A DNA stretch of 64,000 bases, taken from the NCBI GenBank assembly GCA_025210515.1, contig JAOARM010000018.1, forward strand, positions 1 to 64,000, written 5' to 3'. This document shows positions 1 through 9,469 of this stretch, in pieces. The notes under the pieces were generated by a model. The model was given only the letters and a program-made list of their open reading frames with translations, had not been told where the DNA came from and made no database searches. The translations under genes were made by a program, and so were the position numbers. The stretch is from Vallitalea sp. GTDB lineage: Bacteria > Bacillota > Clostridia > Lachnospirales > Vallitaleaceae. Positions within the stretch are counted from its first letter, which is position 1. Each line of letters begins with the position of its first letter.

Positions 1-46
1 ATATATTTAACACCATGTAATCAAAAATCATATAATAATTTGATTA

Positions 47-2494
47 TTAATTACCAGCTAATTGTTTTGCTAATTTAACAGCCATATTTGCATCTTCACA
101 ATATCCATCTGCACCTATCTTAATTGCATAATCATTAGTTATAACGGCGCCACCAATAATAATCTTAGCTTTTAATTTTTCGCTTTTTGCAAGATTAATA
201 ACATTTTCCATTTCTAGCATTGTAGTTGTCATTAATGCAGATAATGCAATAATATCTGCATCAACTTCTTTTGCCTTTTCTACAATAATTTCTTTCGCAA
301 CATCTTTTCCTAAATCAATAATTTCAAAGCCATGATTTTTCAGCATTAATGCAACAAGATTTTTACCAATATCATGAATGTCTCCTTTTACTGTAGCTAT
401 TACAACTTTTTTCTTCTCTTGTTCTTGTTTCTTTGATTGTTCAAGTATTGGTTCTAAATAATCCATTGCCGTTTTCATTGCTTCTGCGCTCATAATAAGT
501 TGAGGTAAGAAATATGTTTTTTCTTCAAACAATTCTCCAACTTTACTAATAGCAGGAATTAAATAATCTTTTATAATTAATTTTTCACTATTTCCTTGTT
601 TCAGAGATTTTTTTATAACTTCTACAATATTATCTTTTTCCCCACCAACTACCATGTTATAAATAGTATCATTTATATTAACATTATCATTTAACTGCTC
701 TTTTTTTACTAAGTTATTATCTGTATTGTTGTTGCTTTTACCTTTTTCTTTGTTAAATGCTTTAATATAATTCAAACTATCTTTATCTCTAGTTATCAAA
801 ACGTCACAAGCCATTTTAATATTCATTAATGACTCATCAGATGGGTTAGCTATTGCCATTGTTAGTCCTCGTCCTATAGCCATAGCAAGGAAAGATGTAT
901 TAATTAATTTTCTCTCCGGTAAACCAAATGATATATTAGATAATCCCATAATAGTATTTATTCCAAATTCATTACTACACCAATTAATAGTTTGCAACGT
1001 TTCAGTTGCAGCCAAGCTGTTTGATGCAACTGTTGTTACAAGTCCATCAACTATTATATCTTCTTTCTGATATCCTATATCATTAGCAAGATTATATACT
1101 TTATTAATGATTGAATGTTTCTCTTTTATGTCTTTTGGTAATCCATTATCGCTAAGAGGCAGTAACACAAACATTGCTCCATATTTTTTTGCAATTGGTA
1201 GCAATCTATCAATTTTATGTTGTTCTAGAGATATAGAATTAACTAGTGCTCTACCTGGATATATTCTAAGAGCAGATTCAATAGCATCAATATCAGATGA
1301 ATCAATACATAAAGGAACTTTTACAAATGTTGATAGTTGTTCAACTACTAGCTTCATCATTTCTTTTTCATTAATACCGTTCATACCTACATTAACATCA
1401 AGTATTTGTGCGCCTTTTTCTATCTGTTCATGAGCTAATTTAATTATATAGTCTAGATTTTTATTTCTTAATTGCTCTTGTAATTTTTTCTTACCTGTTG
1501 GATTAATTCTTTCACCTACAATTACAGTAGGGTTATTGCCTCCAATACTCACTGTCATTCTTTCTGATGTTAATACACTAGTTTGCTTATTATTCCAAGG
1601 CTTGATAATACAGTGTTCAATTTTATTTTTAACCTTCTTAATAAATTCATTAGTTGAACCACAACATCCACCTATAATATTAGCTCCTGCTTCTATAAGC
1701 CTAACTGCATAATCAGAAAATTCTTCTGAGTTCATATCAAAAATCGTAGTACCATTTTCAAATTTCGGTAACCCTGCGTTAGGTTTAACTAGTAATGGTA
1801 CTTTGGCATAAGGTTTCATTGCTTTTACAATGTCTATCATATCATTAGGACCTGTAGAGCAATTACAACCTACTGCATCTGCTCCTAGATTTTGAAGTGT
1901 AATAAGAGCTGTTTGTGGATCTGTACCATTAAGTGTATAACCGCTTTTTTCATATGTCATACTAACCATGACAGGTAAATCGCAAGTTTCTTTTACTGCC
2001 AGTAACGCCGCACGAGCTTCATTAATATTCATCATTGTTTCTATTACAAACAAATCAACTTTAGCTTTTACTAAAGCTTTTACTTGAACTTTATAAGCAT
2101 TAACTATATCTTCAAAGTGATAACTTCCATAAGGATACATCTGTGCTCCTGTTGGTGATAAATTCCCTGCAATAAAAGCTTTATCACCTACTGCTTTTCT
2201 AGATATTGCAACTAACTCTTTGTTCATAATTTCAATTTTATCTTCTAATTCAAATTCTGCTAACTTAATTTTATTACATCCAAAAGTACAAGCATATACA
2301 ACATTAGAACCAGCTTCTACATAACCTTTTTGTATTTCCATTAAAATTTCTCTATTGTTAATTACCCATTCTTCTGGACATACTCCTCTGGGCATACCTC
2401 TTTTTTGAAGTTCTGTACCTGTTGCTCCATCTAATAATAATATATTATTTTCAAGAAAGTTTCTAAACTCTTTTTTTGTCATTAGTATTACCAA
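47..2494 (-). CDS. metH: B12-dependent methionine synthase lacking the activation domain
   Basis: Transfers a methyl group from methyltetrahydrofolate to homocysteine through cobalamin, in the cytoplasm. The 815 residues hold, in order, a homocysteine methyltransferase domain (about 1-300, with the paired-Cys zinc motif GGCCG near its end), a pterin-binding domain (about 315-580, containing VGERINPTG), a cobalamin cap (about 610-690) and a Rossmann cobalamin domain whose DIHDIG motif places the cobalt-ligand His at residue 707. The C-terminal S-adenosylmethionine activation domain of the ~1230-residue E. coli enzyme is absent, as is usual in Clostridia, so reactivation must come from another protein. 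The stop of the upstream reductase fusion gene lies only 4 bases before this start, so the two genes form one operon. Confidence 0.93.
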   Translation of the reverse strand: MVILMTKKEFRNFLENNILLLDGATGTELQKRGMPRGVCPEEWVINNREILMEIQKGYVEAGSNVVYACTFGCNKIKLAEFELEDKIEIMNKELVAISRKAVGDKAFIAGNLSPTGAQMYPYGSYHFEDIVNAYKVQVKALVKAKVDLFVIETMMNINEARAALLAVKETCDLPVMVSMTYEKSGYTLNGTDPQTALITLQNLGADAVGCNCSTGPNDMIDIVKAMKPYAKVPLLVKPNAGLPKFENGTTIFDMNSEEFSDYAVRLIEAGANIIGGCCGSTNEFIKKVKNKIEHCIIKPWNNKQTSVLTSERMTVSIGGNNPTVIVGERINPTGKKKLQEQLRNKNLDYIIKLAHEQIEKGAQILDVNVGMNGINEKEMMKLVVEQLSTFVKVPLCIDSSDIDAIESALRIYPGRALVNSISLEQHKIDRLLPIAKKYGAMFVLLPLSDNGLPKDIKEKHSIINKVYNLANDIGYQKEDIIVDGLVTTVASNSLAATETLQTINWCSNEFGINTIMGLSNISFGLPERKLINTSFLAMAIGRGLTMAIANPSDESLMNIKMACDVLITRDKDSLNYIKAFNKEKGKSNNNTDNNLVKKEQLNDNVNINDTIYNMVVGGEKDNIVEVIKKSLKQGNSEKLIIKDYLIPAISKVGELFEEKTYFLPQLIMSAEAMKTAMDYLEPILEQSKKQEQEKKKVVIATVKGDIHDIGKNLVALMLKNHGFEIIDLGKDVAKEIIVEKAKEVDADIIALSALMTTTMLEMENVINLAKSEKLKAKIIIGGAVITNDYAIKIGADGYCEDANMAVKLAKQLAGN

Positions 2495-2498
2495 CCCT

Positions 2499-4277
2499 TT
2501 ACTTAATTTTTTTAATTATGTTACATATCATTTGGGCTCTGTTAAACGGAGTCATTAAGTATATTCCATCTACTGTATCCTTAACTTTCAACGCCATTTC
2601 AATTGCTATATTAATACCTACCTGTTCAGCTTCTAATCTATCCATATCTTTTTTAAACATATCACATACTTCATCTGGAACATGAATACCTGCTATTTCA
2701 TTTTTTAAAAATTGAGCGTTTTTATAACTCACTAAGGGCATTATTCCTCCTAGAATTTTGATAGATGTATTTTCTTTAATAATTTTTAGATTTTCTAAAG
2801 CTTTATTATCAAAAATAGGCTGTGTAAGTAAATAACTTGCACCTGCATTTTGCTTTCTATTGATTCTTTCTATTAACTTATCTACATTAGTTAAATTTGG
2901 GTTAAGAGCTCCTCCATATATTATAGAATCTTCATCATCTAATTCTATATTAAGTTGTTTAACTAATTCCATCAACTTAATAGAATTCATATTAAAGACA
3001 CTTGTTATTTCACTTCTATCTCCACTTGGTATTGGGTCACCAGTAACTAGTAAAATATTTCGAATATTTTCGATATGTGCTCCTAATATAATCGATTTTA
3101 ATGCAATACTGTTTTTATCTCTACAGCATATATGTGGCATTACTTCAATTCCAACTTCTTTTTGAATCTTATTAGACATTATTATTGAATCAGCTCTTGG
3201 TCTTGATAATGGTGAATCGGCTATAGTAATAATATCTACACCTTCTGCTTTTAATATATTTGCACACTCCATTATTTTATTACTATTCCCATTAAAAGGA
3301 GGATCTAATTCTACAGCTATAACAAATTCATCATTCTTTAATTTATTATAAAATTTGTTACTTACAACTGTACCTTTTTTATTTTTCTTTACATTACTAG
3401 TCTGATGTGTCAAAGTGCAAGTGTAAATACTATTAAGACCTTTCACAATTTCTTTAATATGCTTTGGGGTTGTACCACAGCACCCGCCAATAACTTTAAT
3501 CCCTAACTCTTTAATATCTATCATAGTTTCTGCAAAATACTTTGCATTATCTCTATATACAGTTCTTTCATATATTTTATCTGGATATCCTGCATTTGGA
3601 ATAGCTATAATATTATCATCTTTCATATCTAACGAAGATAAAATTTTATATAAATGTCCTACACCTATACCACAATTAAATCCATAGGCAACTAAACCAT
3701 CTATATCTCTAGCTTCCTCAATCAATCTACCTGCACTAATACCTTGCCTAGTATACCCATAAGAATTAATGCGAAATTGAGCTAATATCTCGGCATCTTC
3801 ATTTTTTGACTTTATATACTCACATAAAATTTTAATATATTTTGTACTAGAAAATGTTTCCAATACAAAAGTATCAGCACCACATTCCATAAGAGTATCT
3901 ATTATAAAATAATATTCGTCAATTATCTCACTATATTCTACATTATATTTCTCTGGAATAGGACCAATTGATGCTCCCACAATAACATCACTGTCCTTTA
4001 CACAGTTTGAAGCTATATCATAACCATTTCGTATAACTGATTTTAACATATCTCTATCACAATCAAGACTAATTGTATTAGCAGAAAATGTATTAGTTCT
4101 AATTAACATAGCTCCCGCTTCAATATATTCATTATGTATATTACTAATAATATCTTTGTTATATAAATTGGCTTTCTCAGATATAGTTGTTTTATAAGAT
4201 GTTTTCTTAGAATAATAAGTACCCATTGCACCATCTACAACTAATATCTTATCCTTCAAATAATCCTGTAATCTCAT
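2499..4277 (-). CDS. Bifunctional homocysteine S-methyltransferase / methylenetetrahydrofolate reductase
   Basis: This fusion resembles B. subtilis YitJ. The N-terminal half (about 1-290 of 592) is a second homocysteine methyltransferase domain with VDGAMGTYY and a C-terminal GGCCG zinc pair. The C-terminal half is a MetF-type flavin barrel beginning near AVELDPPF that reduces methylene-THF to methyl-THF, the methyl donor of the downstream metH. The start was set at 4277 because an AAAGGA site lies about 10 bases upstream; an in-frame ATG 60 bases further out has no such site. No SAM (S-box) riboswitch is visible upstream; instead a structured repeat lies at 4371-4470. Confidence 0.9.
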   Translation of the reverse strand: MRLQDYLKDKILVVDGAMGTYYSKKTSYKTTISEKANLYNKDIISNIHNEYIEAGAMLIRTNTFSANTISLDCDRDMLKSVIRNGYDIASNCVKDSDVIVGASIGPIPEKYNVEYSEIIDEYYFIIDTLMECGADTFVLETFSSTKYIKILCEYIKSKNEDAEILAQFRINSYGYTRQGISAGRLIEEARDIDGLVAYGFNCGIGVGHLYKILSSLDMKDDNIIAIPNAGYPDKIYERTVYRDNAKYFAETMIDIKELGIKVIGGCCGTTPKHIKEIVKGLNSIYTCTLTHQTSNVKKNKKGTVVSNKFYNKLKNDEFVIAVELDPPFNGNSNKIMECANILKAEGVDIITIADSPLSRPRADSIIMSNKIQKEVGIEVMPHICCRDKNSIALKSIILGAHIENIRNILLVTGDPIPSGDRSEITSVFNMNSIKLMELVKQLNIELDDEDSIIYGGALNPNLTNVDKLIERINRKQNAGASYLLTQPIFDNKALENLKIIKENTSIKILGGIMPLVSYKNAQFLKNEIAGIHVPDEVCDMFKKDMDRLEAEQVGINIAIEMALKVKDTVDGIYLMTPFNRAQMICNIIKKIK

Positions 4278-4370
4278 ACACGTATAATCCTTTCTAAAAT
4301 GTTCAATCCTATCCATTATTATAAAATATATACACAAAATCTAACTAAAACTTGCCACGAGCCCAGCGTA

Positions 4371-4470
4371 GAATGATATAGGGTAATATGGAGCACGAGA
4401 CAGGACGTCGAGGTCAGCTGTTTTAATCAGGACGATTAATTAGCTGACGGAATATTACCCTATATCATTC
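4371..4470. repeat. Three-way-junction hairpin element with two AGGAC loops (copy 1)
   Basis: The outer arms 4371-4389 and 4452-4470 are perfect 19-bp inverted repeats. Inside are two further hairpins: a short one (GAC/GTC stem) and a long one (GTCAGCT and TTAATC pairing with GATTAA and AGCTGAC). Both have the same five-base loop, AGGAC, closed by C-G. The same architecture with different stems recurs at 21539-21643 and, decayed, at 10128-10233. It lies between topB and the reductase fusion, both on the minus strand. Retained loops with changed stems suggest selection on folded RNA or single-stranded DNA. Confidence 0.75.
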
Positions 4471-4485
4471 GGAGCGGAAATTCAC

Positions 4486-6609
4486 TTACTCTATCCTCTT
4501 TAAATTCTTAAGCTCTATCCCATTATTATTATTAACTACTAAAGTAGCCATACTTTTTTCACCAGTCTGAGGTAATGTTATTCTATAATCCTCTATTTTA
4601 CCATCTTTTAACAATTTCTCTATTGTCTCTTTATCTATTGTTTTCTTACCATATCGTTCCAAAGAATTTTTCCATATAGAATATTTACAATTTTCTCTCC
4701 ACATAGAACAATAAAATGACTTAGAATTTTCTAAAATTGTTCCTTTATTACATATAGGACATGTACCAAGCCCTTTTACTTTCTTTTTCTTATCTTCTGG
4801 AATAGGCTTTCTTTCAAATTGTACCTTCCCCTTACTTTTACTTGCAGACAACACTAGATACTGAACAAATCTTTTAATACTTCCCATAAAACGTTCTGAT
4901 TCCATATTCCCTTTATTAATACTAGTTAATCCTTTTTCCCATTTCCCTGTTGTTTCTGGAGACTTTAACTCATTAGGAATAATTTCAATTAATTTGCTAC
5001 CTTTATTAGTAGGAATAAGTGTTTTACCTTTCCTCTTAATATATTCAACTTGAATTAATCTCTCTATAATTCCTGCTCTAGTAGCTGGTGTTCCAAATCC
5101 CGATTCTTTTAATTGCTCTTTTATAGTCTCATCTTCTGTAAATCTACCTGCATTTTCCATTGCACTAAGTAATGAGCTTTCTGTATACGGCTTAGGAGGA
5201 GTTGTTTTCTTAGATACCTTATCTACATCTACTACAGTTTTTCTATCTCCCTTTTTCATCTTTGGCATTATCTGTTCTTTATCATCTTTCGATGCTGTAT
5301 ATAATGCTTTCCAGCCTTTATCTACAATAACTTTACCAGACGCTACAAAAGTTTCATCTTCTATTTCAAATATAATTTCTGTTGTTTCATATTTATAATA
5401 ATCGTAAAAAACTGCAATAAATCTTTTTATAACCAAATTATATATATTAAGCTCATCTTTTGTTAGATTTGCAATTCTTGGAACTACATCTGTTGGGATA
5501 ATAGCATGATGATCTGTAACTTTTGCGTTATTAATAATTCTCTTATTAAACTTTAATTCACCTTTTTCAAGTATAGGTTTTACAGCTTTATTATAAGGAG
5601 GTATATTAATTTTATTCATTGTGCTTTTAACTTTTTTCTTCATGTCATTACTAAGATAACGACTATCTGTTCTTGGGTATGTTATTAGCTTTCTCTTCTC
5701 ATATAAGTCTTGTGCTAAAGTTAAGACTTTTTTTGCTGTATATCCATATTTTTTATTACCGTCTCTTTGAAGTTCTGTTAAGTCATATAATAATGGTGGT
5801 GGCATTTTTTTAAGTTTTTTATTTACTTCTTTTACAACGCCTTCTTTATTCATTATTTTATTGCTTATTTCTTCTGCTTTTTCCTTATCAAATATTTTAG
5901 TATCTGATGGTTTTTCATTAAACCATATAGCTCGAAATTCATCATCAAATATAGCATTAATTTCAATATAGTCTTTTGGAACAAAATTATTAATTTCATT
6001 ATGTCTATTTACTATTAGTGCTAGAGTTGGTGTCTGAACTCTTCCTATACTAAGTAATACATTATTGCTAGTTGTATAAGCTCTAGTTGCATTAATACCT
6101 ACAAGCCAATCTGCTTCTGAACGACATTTTGCACTATAATAAAGATTATCATATTCTTTTCCGTCTTTTAATTTATTAAATCCTTCATTAATAGCTTCAT
6201 CTGTCATACTTGATATCCATAGTCTTGAAAAAGGCTTGTTACAACCAATATAATCATATATATATCTAAATATCAACTCTCCTTCACGTCCACTATCTGT
6301 TGCACATATTATAGATTCAATATCTTTTCTATTAATTAATCTCTCAATAATTCTTAATTGTTTTTCTGTCTGATTATAGGGCTTTAGCTGTATACTAGAT
6401 GGGATAATTGGTAATTCGTTATATCTCCACTTCTTATATTTTTCATCATAGTCATCTGGCTCTGCTAATGTAATCAGATGTCCTACTGCCCATGTAATTA
6501 CATAGCCCACACCTTCTATATAACCATCATTTCTAGAACTACATTTTAGAACTTTTGCTATATCTCTTGCTACAGATGGCTTTTCGGCTAGTACAAGTTT
6601 CTTCCCCAT
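4486..6609 (-). CDS. topB: DNA topoisomerase III
   Basis: Type IA topoisomerase that relaxes and decatenates DNA through a covalent tyrosine link. The N-terminal Toprim domain starts with VLAEKPSVARDIAKVL and carries the acidic DSGREGELIFRY motif. The catalytic Tyr is residue 311 in ITYPRTDSRYL. The C-terminal tail (about 620-680) has a four-Cys zinc-ribbon-like segment (CPIC...C...C). At 707 residues it has the length of Firmicute TopB. The ATG at 6609 was chosen because the AAAGGA site lies 9 bases before it but directly abuts the upstream ATG at 6618. A stand-alone chromosomal topB is common in Clostridia; nothing nearby indicates a conjugative element. Confidence 0.95.
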   Translation of the reverse strand: MGKKLVLAEKPSVARDIAKVLKCSSRNDGYIEGVGYVITWAVGHLITLAEPDDYDEKYKKWRYNELPIIPSSIQLKPYNQTEKQLRIIERLINRKDIESIICATDSGREGELIFRYIYDYIGCNKPFSRLWISSMTDEAINEGFNKLKDGKEYDNLYYSAKCRSEADWLVGINATRAYTTSNNVLLSIGRVQTPTLALIVNRHNEINNFVPKDYIEINAIFDDEFRAIWFNEKPSDTKIFDKEKAEEISNKIMNKEGVVKEVNKKLKKMPPPLLYDLTELQRDGNKKYGYTAKKVLTLAQDLYEKRKLITYPRTDSRYLSNDMKKKVKSTMNKINIPPYNKAVKPILEKGELKFNKRIINNAKVTDHHAIIPTDVVPRIANLTKDELNIYNLVIKRFIAVFYDYYKYETTEIIFEIEDETFVASGKVIVDKGWKALYTASKDDKEQIMPKMKKGDRKTVVDVDKVSKKTTPPKPYTESSLLSAMENAGRFTEDETIKEQLKESGFGTPATRAGIIERLIQVEYIKRKGKTLIPTNKGSKLIEIIPNELKSPETTGKWEKGLTSINKGNMESERFMGSIKRFVQYLVLSASKSKGKVQFERKPIPEDKKKKVKGLGTCPICNKGTILENSKSFYCSMWRENCKYSIWKNSLERYGKKTIDKETIEKLLKDGKIEDYRITLPQTGEKSMATLVVNNNNGIELKNLKRIE

Positions 6610-6706
6610 TGGTTCCATTCCTTTCAGTAAATCACTTTACACTATAATGATAACTTATTTATTTAACAGTCTACTTTTCTGAGACTTGTAATTCATTCTT
6701 GTGAGA

Positions 6707-6739
6707 ATTATAGCATATAAATTGATTTATTGCTATAAT
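6707..6739. promoter_or_regulatory. Palindromic divergent promoter region
   Basis: A 33-bp imperfect dyad between topB and the lipoprotein gene has ATTATAGCA at one end and TGCTATAAT at the other, so a TATAAT-like -10 box appears on each strand. This is a plausible bidirectional promoter or operator; clear -35 boxes were not found. Confidence 0.4.
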
Positions 6740-6829
6740 ATCATTAATTACTGTTTTATATTAAATTATATAATGTATATTATTTGTAAATTGATATATC
6801 AATACTATAGATGAAGGAGAGCAATTGAA

Positions 6830-7567
6830 TTGAAAAGACTAAATTTAATTTTTACTATTATAACTGTAATTCTGATTATATGTGCATGTCACTCTGCTTC
6901 CACTAATAACGAAATCGTTAATTTACTTAAAGAACCCAACCTAGAATTATCAGACCAATTAATTAAGCAATTTTTTGAGTATTACAATAGCCATCGATTT
7001 GAGTTATCACTATTACCTCCATTTAATTCATCAAATCAACCTGATTGGAATCAACTAACTCTTTATACATATCTAAATTTTGCTGATAACAAAAATCAAG
7101 ATTATGATTCAAAAATATCAAAAGAAGAGTTTAGAAATACAATAAATAAGTATTTTGGACAAATGGAGTATATAGATAAAAAGTCAGAATATCTTAAATA
7201 TGTAAATGAAACGTATATCTGTAACCCTGGAGATACAATGCGTACGGTATATTATCGCTTAACAAGCATTACCAAAGATAACTACGGACTTTATACTGCA
7301 TCATTTGATGGGTTGTTTTTGGAAGAATTGGAAGCATCAGAATTGTACGAGTTCGCTTCTCCAAACATAAAAGCTATCAGAGATGTGGCAGGTACTAAAG
7401 AGTATATGCAAACAGAGCAATTTACAGATACATTACTTAACATATTCTTGAAAGATGATTATAATAAAATATTAGATATGACAGAGAAAATTACAATACA
7501 ATTTATTTTAACTGATAATGACATTTTTCCTTTTGTATACAATTCATGTGAAATAATAAGCTATTAA
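6830..7567 (+). CDS. Predicted lipoprotein of unknown function
   Basis: A 245-residue protein that I do not recognise. The N-terminus has a basic start, a hydrophobic run and a lipobox-like I-C-A-C, with Cys20 as the likely lipidated residue, so it is probably anchored on the outer face of the membrane. The mature part is soluble, rich in Asp, Asn and Tyr, and has no further membrane segment. The start is TTG, supported by an AAGGAG site about 10 bases upstream; no ATG fits. It is a single-gene unit, convergent with the GNAT gene, sharing the hairpin at 7601-7633. Confidence 0.7.
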   Translation: MKRLNLIFTIITVILIICACHSASTNNEIVNLLKEPNLELSDQLIKQFFEYYNSHRFELSLLPPFNSSNQPDWNQLTLYTYLNFADNKNQDYDSKISKEEFRNTINKYFGQMEYIDKKSEYLKYVNETYICNPGDTMRTVYYRLTSITKDNYGLYTASFDGLFLEELEASELYEFASPNIKAIRDVAGTKEYMQTEQFTDTLLNIFLKDDYNKILDMTEKITIQFILTDNDIFPFVYNSCEIISY

Positions 7568-7600
7568 TTATTGATTTTTATTTGAAATACATTTTTAAAA

Positions 7601-7633
7601 GGGTTAATCATTGATTACTTCTAAGATTAACCC
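7601..7633 (-). terminator. Intrinsic terminator between convergent genes
   Basis: GGGTTAATC pairs with GATTAACCC across a 15-base loop. On the minus strand the stem is followed by TTTTAAAAA, so it ends the GNAT transcript and may also stop read-through from the lipoprotein gene. Confidence 0.7.
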
Positions 7634-7643
7634 ATATTAAATA

Positions 7644-8498
7644 TTAATCAAGTTGGAACCAATTACTAGTTACTTTGCTTTGTGTAAAACCTCTTTTTGC
7701 ATACATATTATACGCTATCGTATTTTTTGTTATAACAATAAGGCCTATTTCTTTTACCTTATTATCATTCAGTAGCCCTATGGCTGTTTCTAGAAGTAAT
7801 TTTCCGTATCCTTTTCTTCTAGCACTCTTAATTAACCCTATATCAAATTCCCCTACTCCATCTTTTATGTATAATTTTATAAAACCTATATTTTCATTAT
7901 TCCCTTTAACTATATAATGATAATTTTCATTTGCTTTACTAATATATTCATCAACTTCATTTTCTGTTAACGTTGCTCCATGTGGAACTTCTTCAAAAGC
8001 GTCATTATAAATATTTAAATACTCTTTTTTATTTTCTTCTGATAACTTAACTAAATCTAACGGTGAATACTTAATTGTCCTATCTTCTAGAATCATCCTT
8101 ATTGCAGAATATTGCTTATTAATTTTAAGAATATCAAATATTGAATCCTCTTTTGTGCCCAAAAATATTTCATTTGCTCCATTATTTCTTCCTATGTTTT
8201 TGGCTTCTTTTATTATCTCCCATAAAACTCTAGTCTTATTATCTATACTTTCATCTATATCTGACTTAATTATATATGCTATCCCTTTTGTATTACATTC
8301 TAATAATATTATCGTTGTTGTTCCTATAATAAGACCTTCTTGTGTCTTTACTAAAACACCTCTACCATAATCAAATTCTTTACATTTAAGTTCTTTATCC
8401 ATATCTTCCATAGATACTTTATGTATCTTATTTCTATTTATAAACTCATTATATTGTTCTAATTGGGATTTATTTAATTCTAAGTAATTATATATCAT
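7644..8498 (-). CDS. GNAT-family N-acetyltransferase (tandem-domain type)
   Basis: A 284-residue cytoplasmic protein. The C-terminal half (about 145-284) is a recognisable GNAT domain with the acetyl-CoA-binding stretch ending RRKGYGKLLLETAI and the typical terminal strand NMYAKRGF. The N-terminal half is probably a second, degenerate GNAT fold, as in two-domain clostridial acetyltransferases. The substrate is not indicated. A GAGGAGA site 7 bases before the ATG supports the start. It lies 27 bases downstream of the HTH regulator gene and is almost certainly cotranscribed with it, so the regulator may control it. Confidence 0.85.
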   Translation of the reverse strand: MIYNYLELNKSQLEQYNEFINRNKIHKVSMEDMDKELKCKEFDYGRGVLVKTQEGLIIGTTTIILLECNTKGIAYIIKSDIDESIDNKTRVLWEIIKEAKNIGRNNGANEIFLGTKEDSIFDILKINKQYSAIRMILEDRTIKYSPLDLVKLSEENKKEYLNIYNDAFEEVPHGATLTENEVDEYISKANENYHYIVKGNNENIGFIKLYIKDGVGEFDIGLIKSARRKGYGKLLLETAIGLLNDNKVKEIGLIVITKNTIAYNMYAKRGFTQSKVTSNWFQLD

Positions 8499-8525
8499 GC
8501 TTACTTCTCCTCTAATTTCTCTATC

Positions 8526-9296
8526 TTATTCCTTAACCCAATAACTTTTACAATCATTAGTTCTTTCAATAAATCCATATTCTATTAACGCTCTTCTTAT
8601 AGTTGCATAATCTTCATATATCCTTTTCAAAATTCTGTTAAGTTCTTTTTCTGAATAAGTTTTTCCTTTTGAAAAGTTTTTAGTAATCTCTTGTAATATA
8701 ATAATTTTCTTCTTAGCTTTAGCAGGATACGTCTTTAATGCTCCTTCTTCATTCATGTAATTTTTTATAGTATTTTTTCTATCTTTGTCAGTGATATTAT
8801 ATCTATCATCTAAAGCTGTTGCTGTTTTATGAGGATCACATATAACTTCCTTTTCTAATTTACTAATCTTCTTATTAGTACTTTTTGAAAGCAGTTCCAT
8901 CATAGCTAGAAATATTTTTGCTTGCTTTTCTTTTTGTCTTAATTTGTAACGATGATTTCTAATAGTTGATTGAGCAACAGATAGCTTTGTAGCAACTTCT
9001 TTATCAGATAACCCCTGTGACATAAGAGTTAATACTTCTCTTTGTATATCTGATAATCCAGTAAAAGCAGAATTCATTCCTAAAAAATACGATAGCATTG
9101 AATCATGATTTGATTCTATATGTAATTCAGCAGCTCTTCTTGCATCATATAACTCTGAATCTATATTATAAATACGTCCTTTTTGAAATGTTTCTTCACA
9201 AATTATACACTTATATTCTTGTTCATCATCTATAAAACCCTTTCTTAACTCTTCTATGTTGGCACTCCAAAATAATTTACTTGATTGTATATCCAT
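8526..9296 (-). CDS. Zinc-finger-like / LuxR HTH / DUF2087 transcriptional regulator
   Basis: 256 residues with three segments. Residues about 30-65 carry CIIC and, some 25 residues later, HIESNH, a possible C2H2 zinc site. Residues about 80-130 form a LuxR-type helix-turn-helix (LSDIQREVLTLMSQGLSDKEVATKL). Residues about 180-256 match the DUF2087 domain, ending in the RRALIEYGFIERT pattern followed by SYWV. DUF2087 regulators often precede GNAT genes, as here. There is no receiver domain, so the signal is probably a small molecule or metal sensed by the N-terminal finger; that is inference. Confidence 0.82.
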   Translation of the reverse strand: MDIQSSKLFWSANIEELRKGFIDDEQEYKCIICEETFQKGRIYNIDSELYDARRAAELHIESNHDSMLSYFLGMNSAFTGLSDIQREVLTLMSQGLSDKEVATKLSVAQSTIRNHRYKLRQKEKQAKIFLAMMELLSKSTNKKISKLEKEVICDPHKTATALDDRYNITDKDRKNTIKNYMNEEGALKTYPAKAKKKIIILQEITKNFSKGKTYSEKELNRILKRIYEDYATIRRALIEYGFIERTNDCKSYWVKE

Positions 9297-9426
9297 AACA
9301 CGTTACTCCCTTCTATTATTCTTTTATATAATTATATATAACTATTACAGTTTTGTCTACTCATTAGCAAACTTTTTATTGAAATGTTTGTGCCTTTCTA
9401 TTAATAACTCACTCTCAAATATAAAA

Positions 9427-9463
9427 ACCTCCCAAAAAATTGATAATCAATTATTTAGAAGGT
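9427..9463 (-). terminator. Intrinsic terminator of msrA
   Basis: An imperfect dyad with ACCT...AGGT ends and AATTGA/TCAATT core lies just past the msrA stop. The minus strand continues into a T-run, as expected for an intrinsic terminator. Confidence 0.65.
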
Positions 9464-9469
9464 CTTTAA

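Noticed and set aside
4371..4470. CsrA-binding site interpretation of the AGGAC loops
   Set aside because: A GGA in a hairpin loop is reminiscent of CsrA sites, but the position two bases before GGA is always C whereas the consensus wants A (ANGGA), and no csrA is in the window. Kept only as a remote possibility.
4278..4485. Search for a SAM or cobalamin riboswitch before the methionine genes
   Set aside because: No S-box or B12-box motifs are present; only the AGGAC-loop repeat was found.
4486..6609. topB as a marker of an integrative conjugative element
   Set aside because: No relaxase, type IV secretion, integrase or att-like repeats are present near it; chromosomal topB genes are common.
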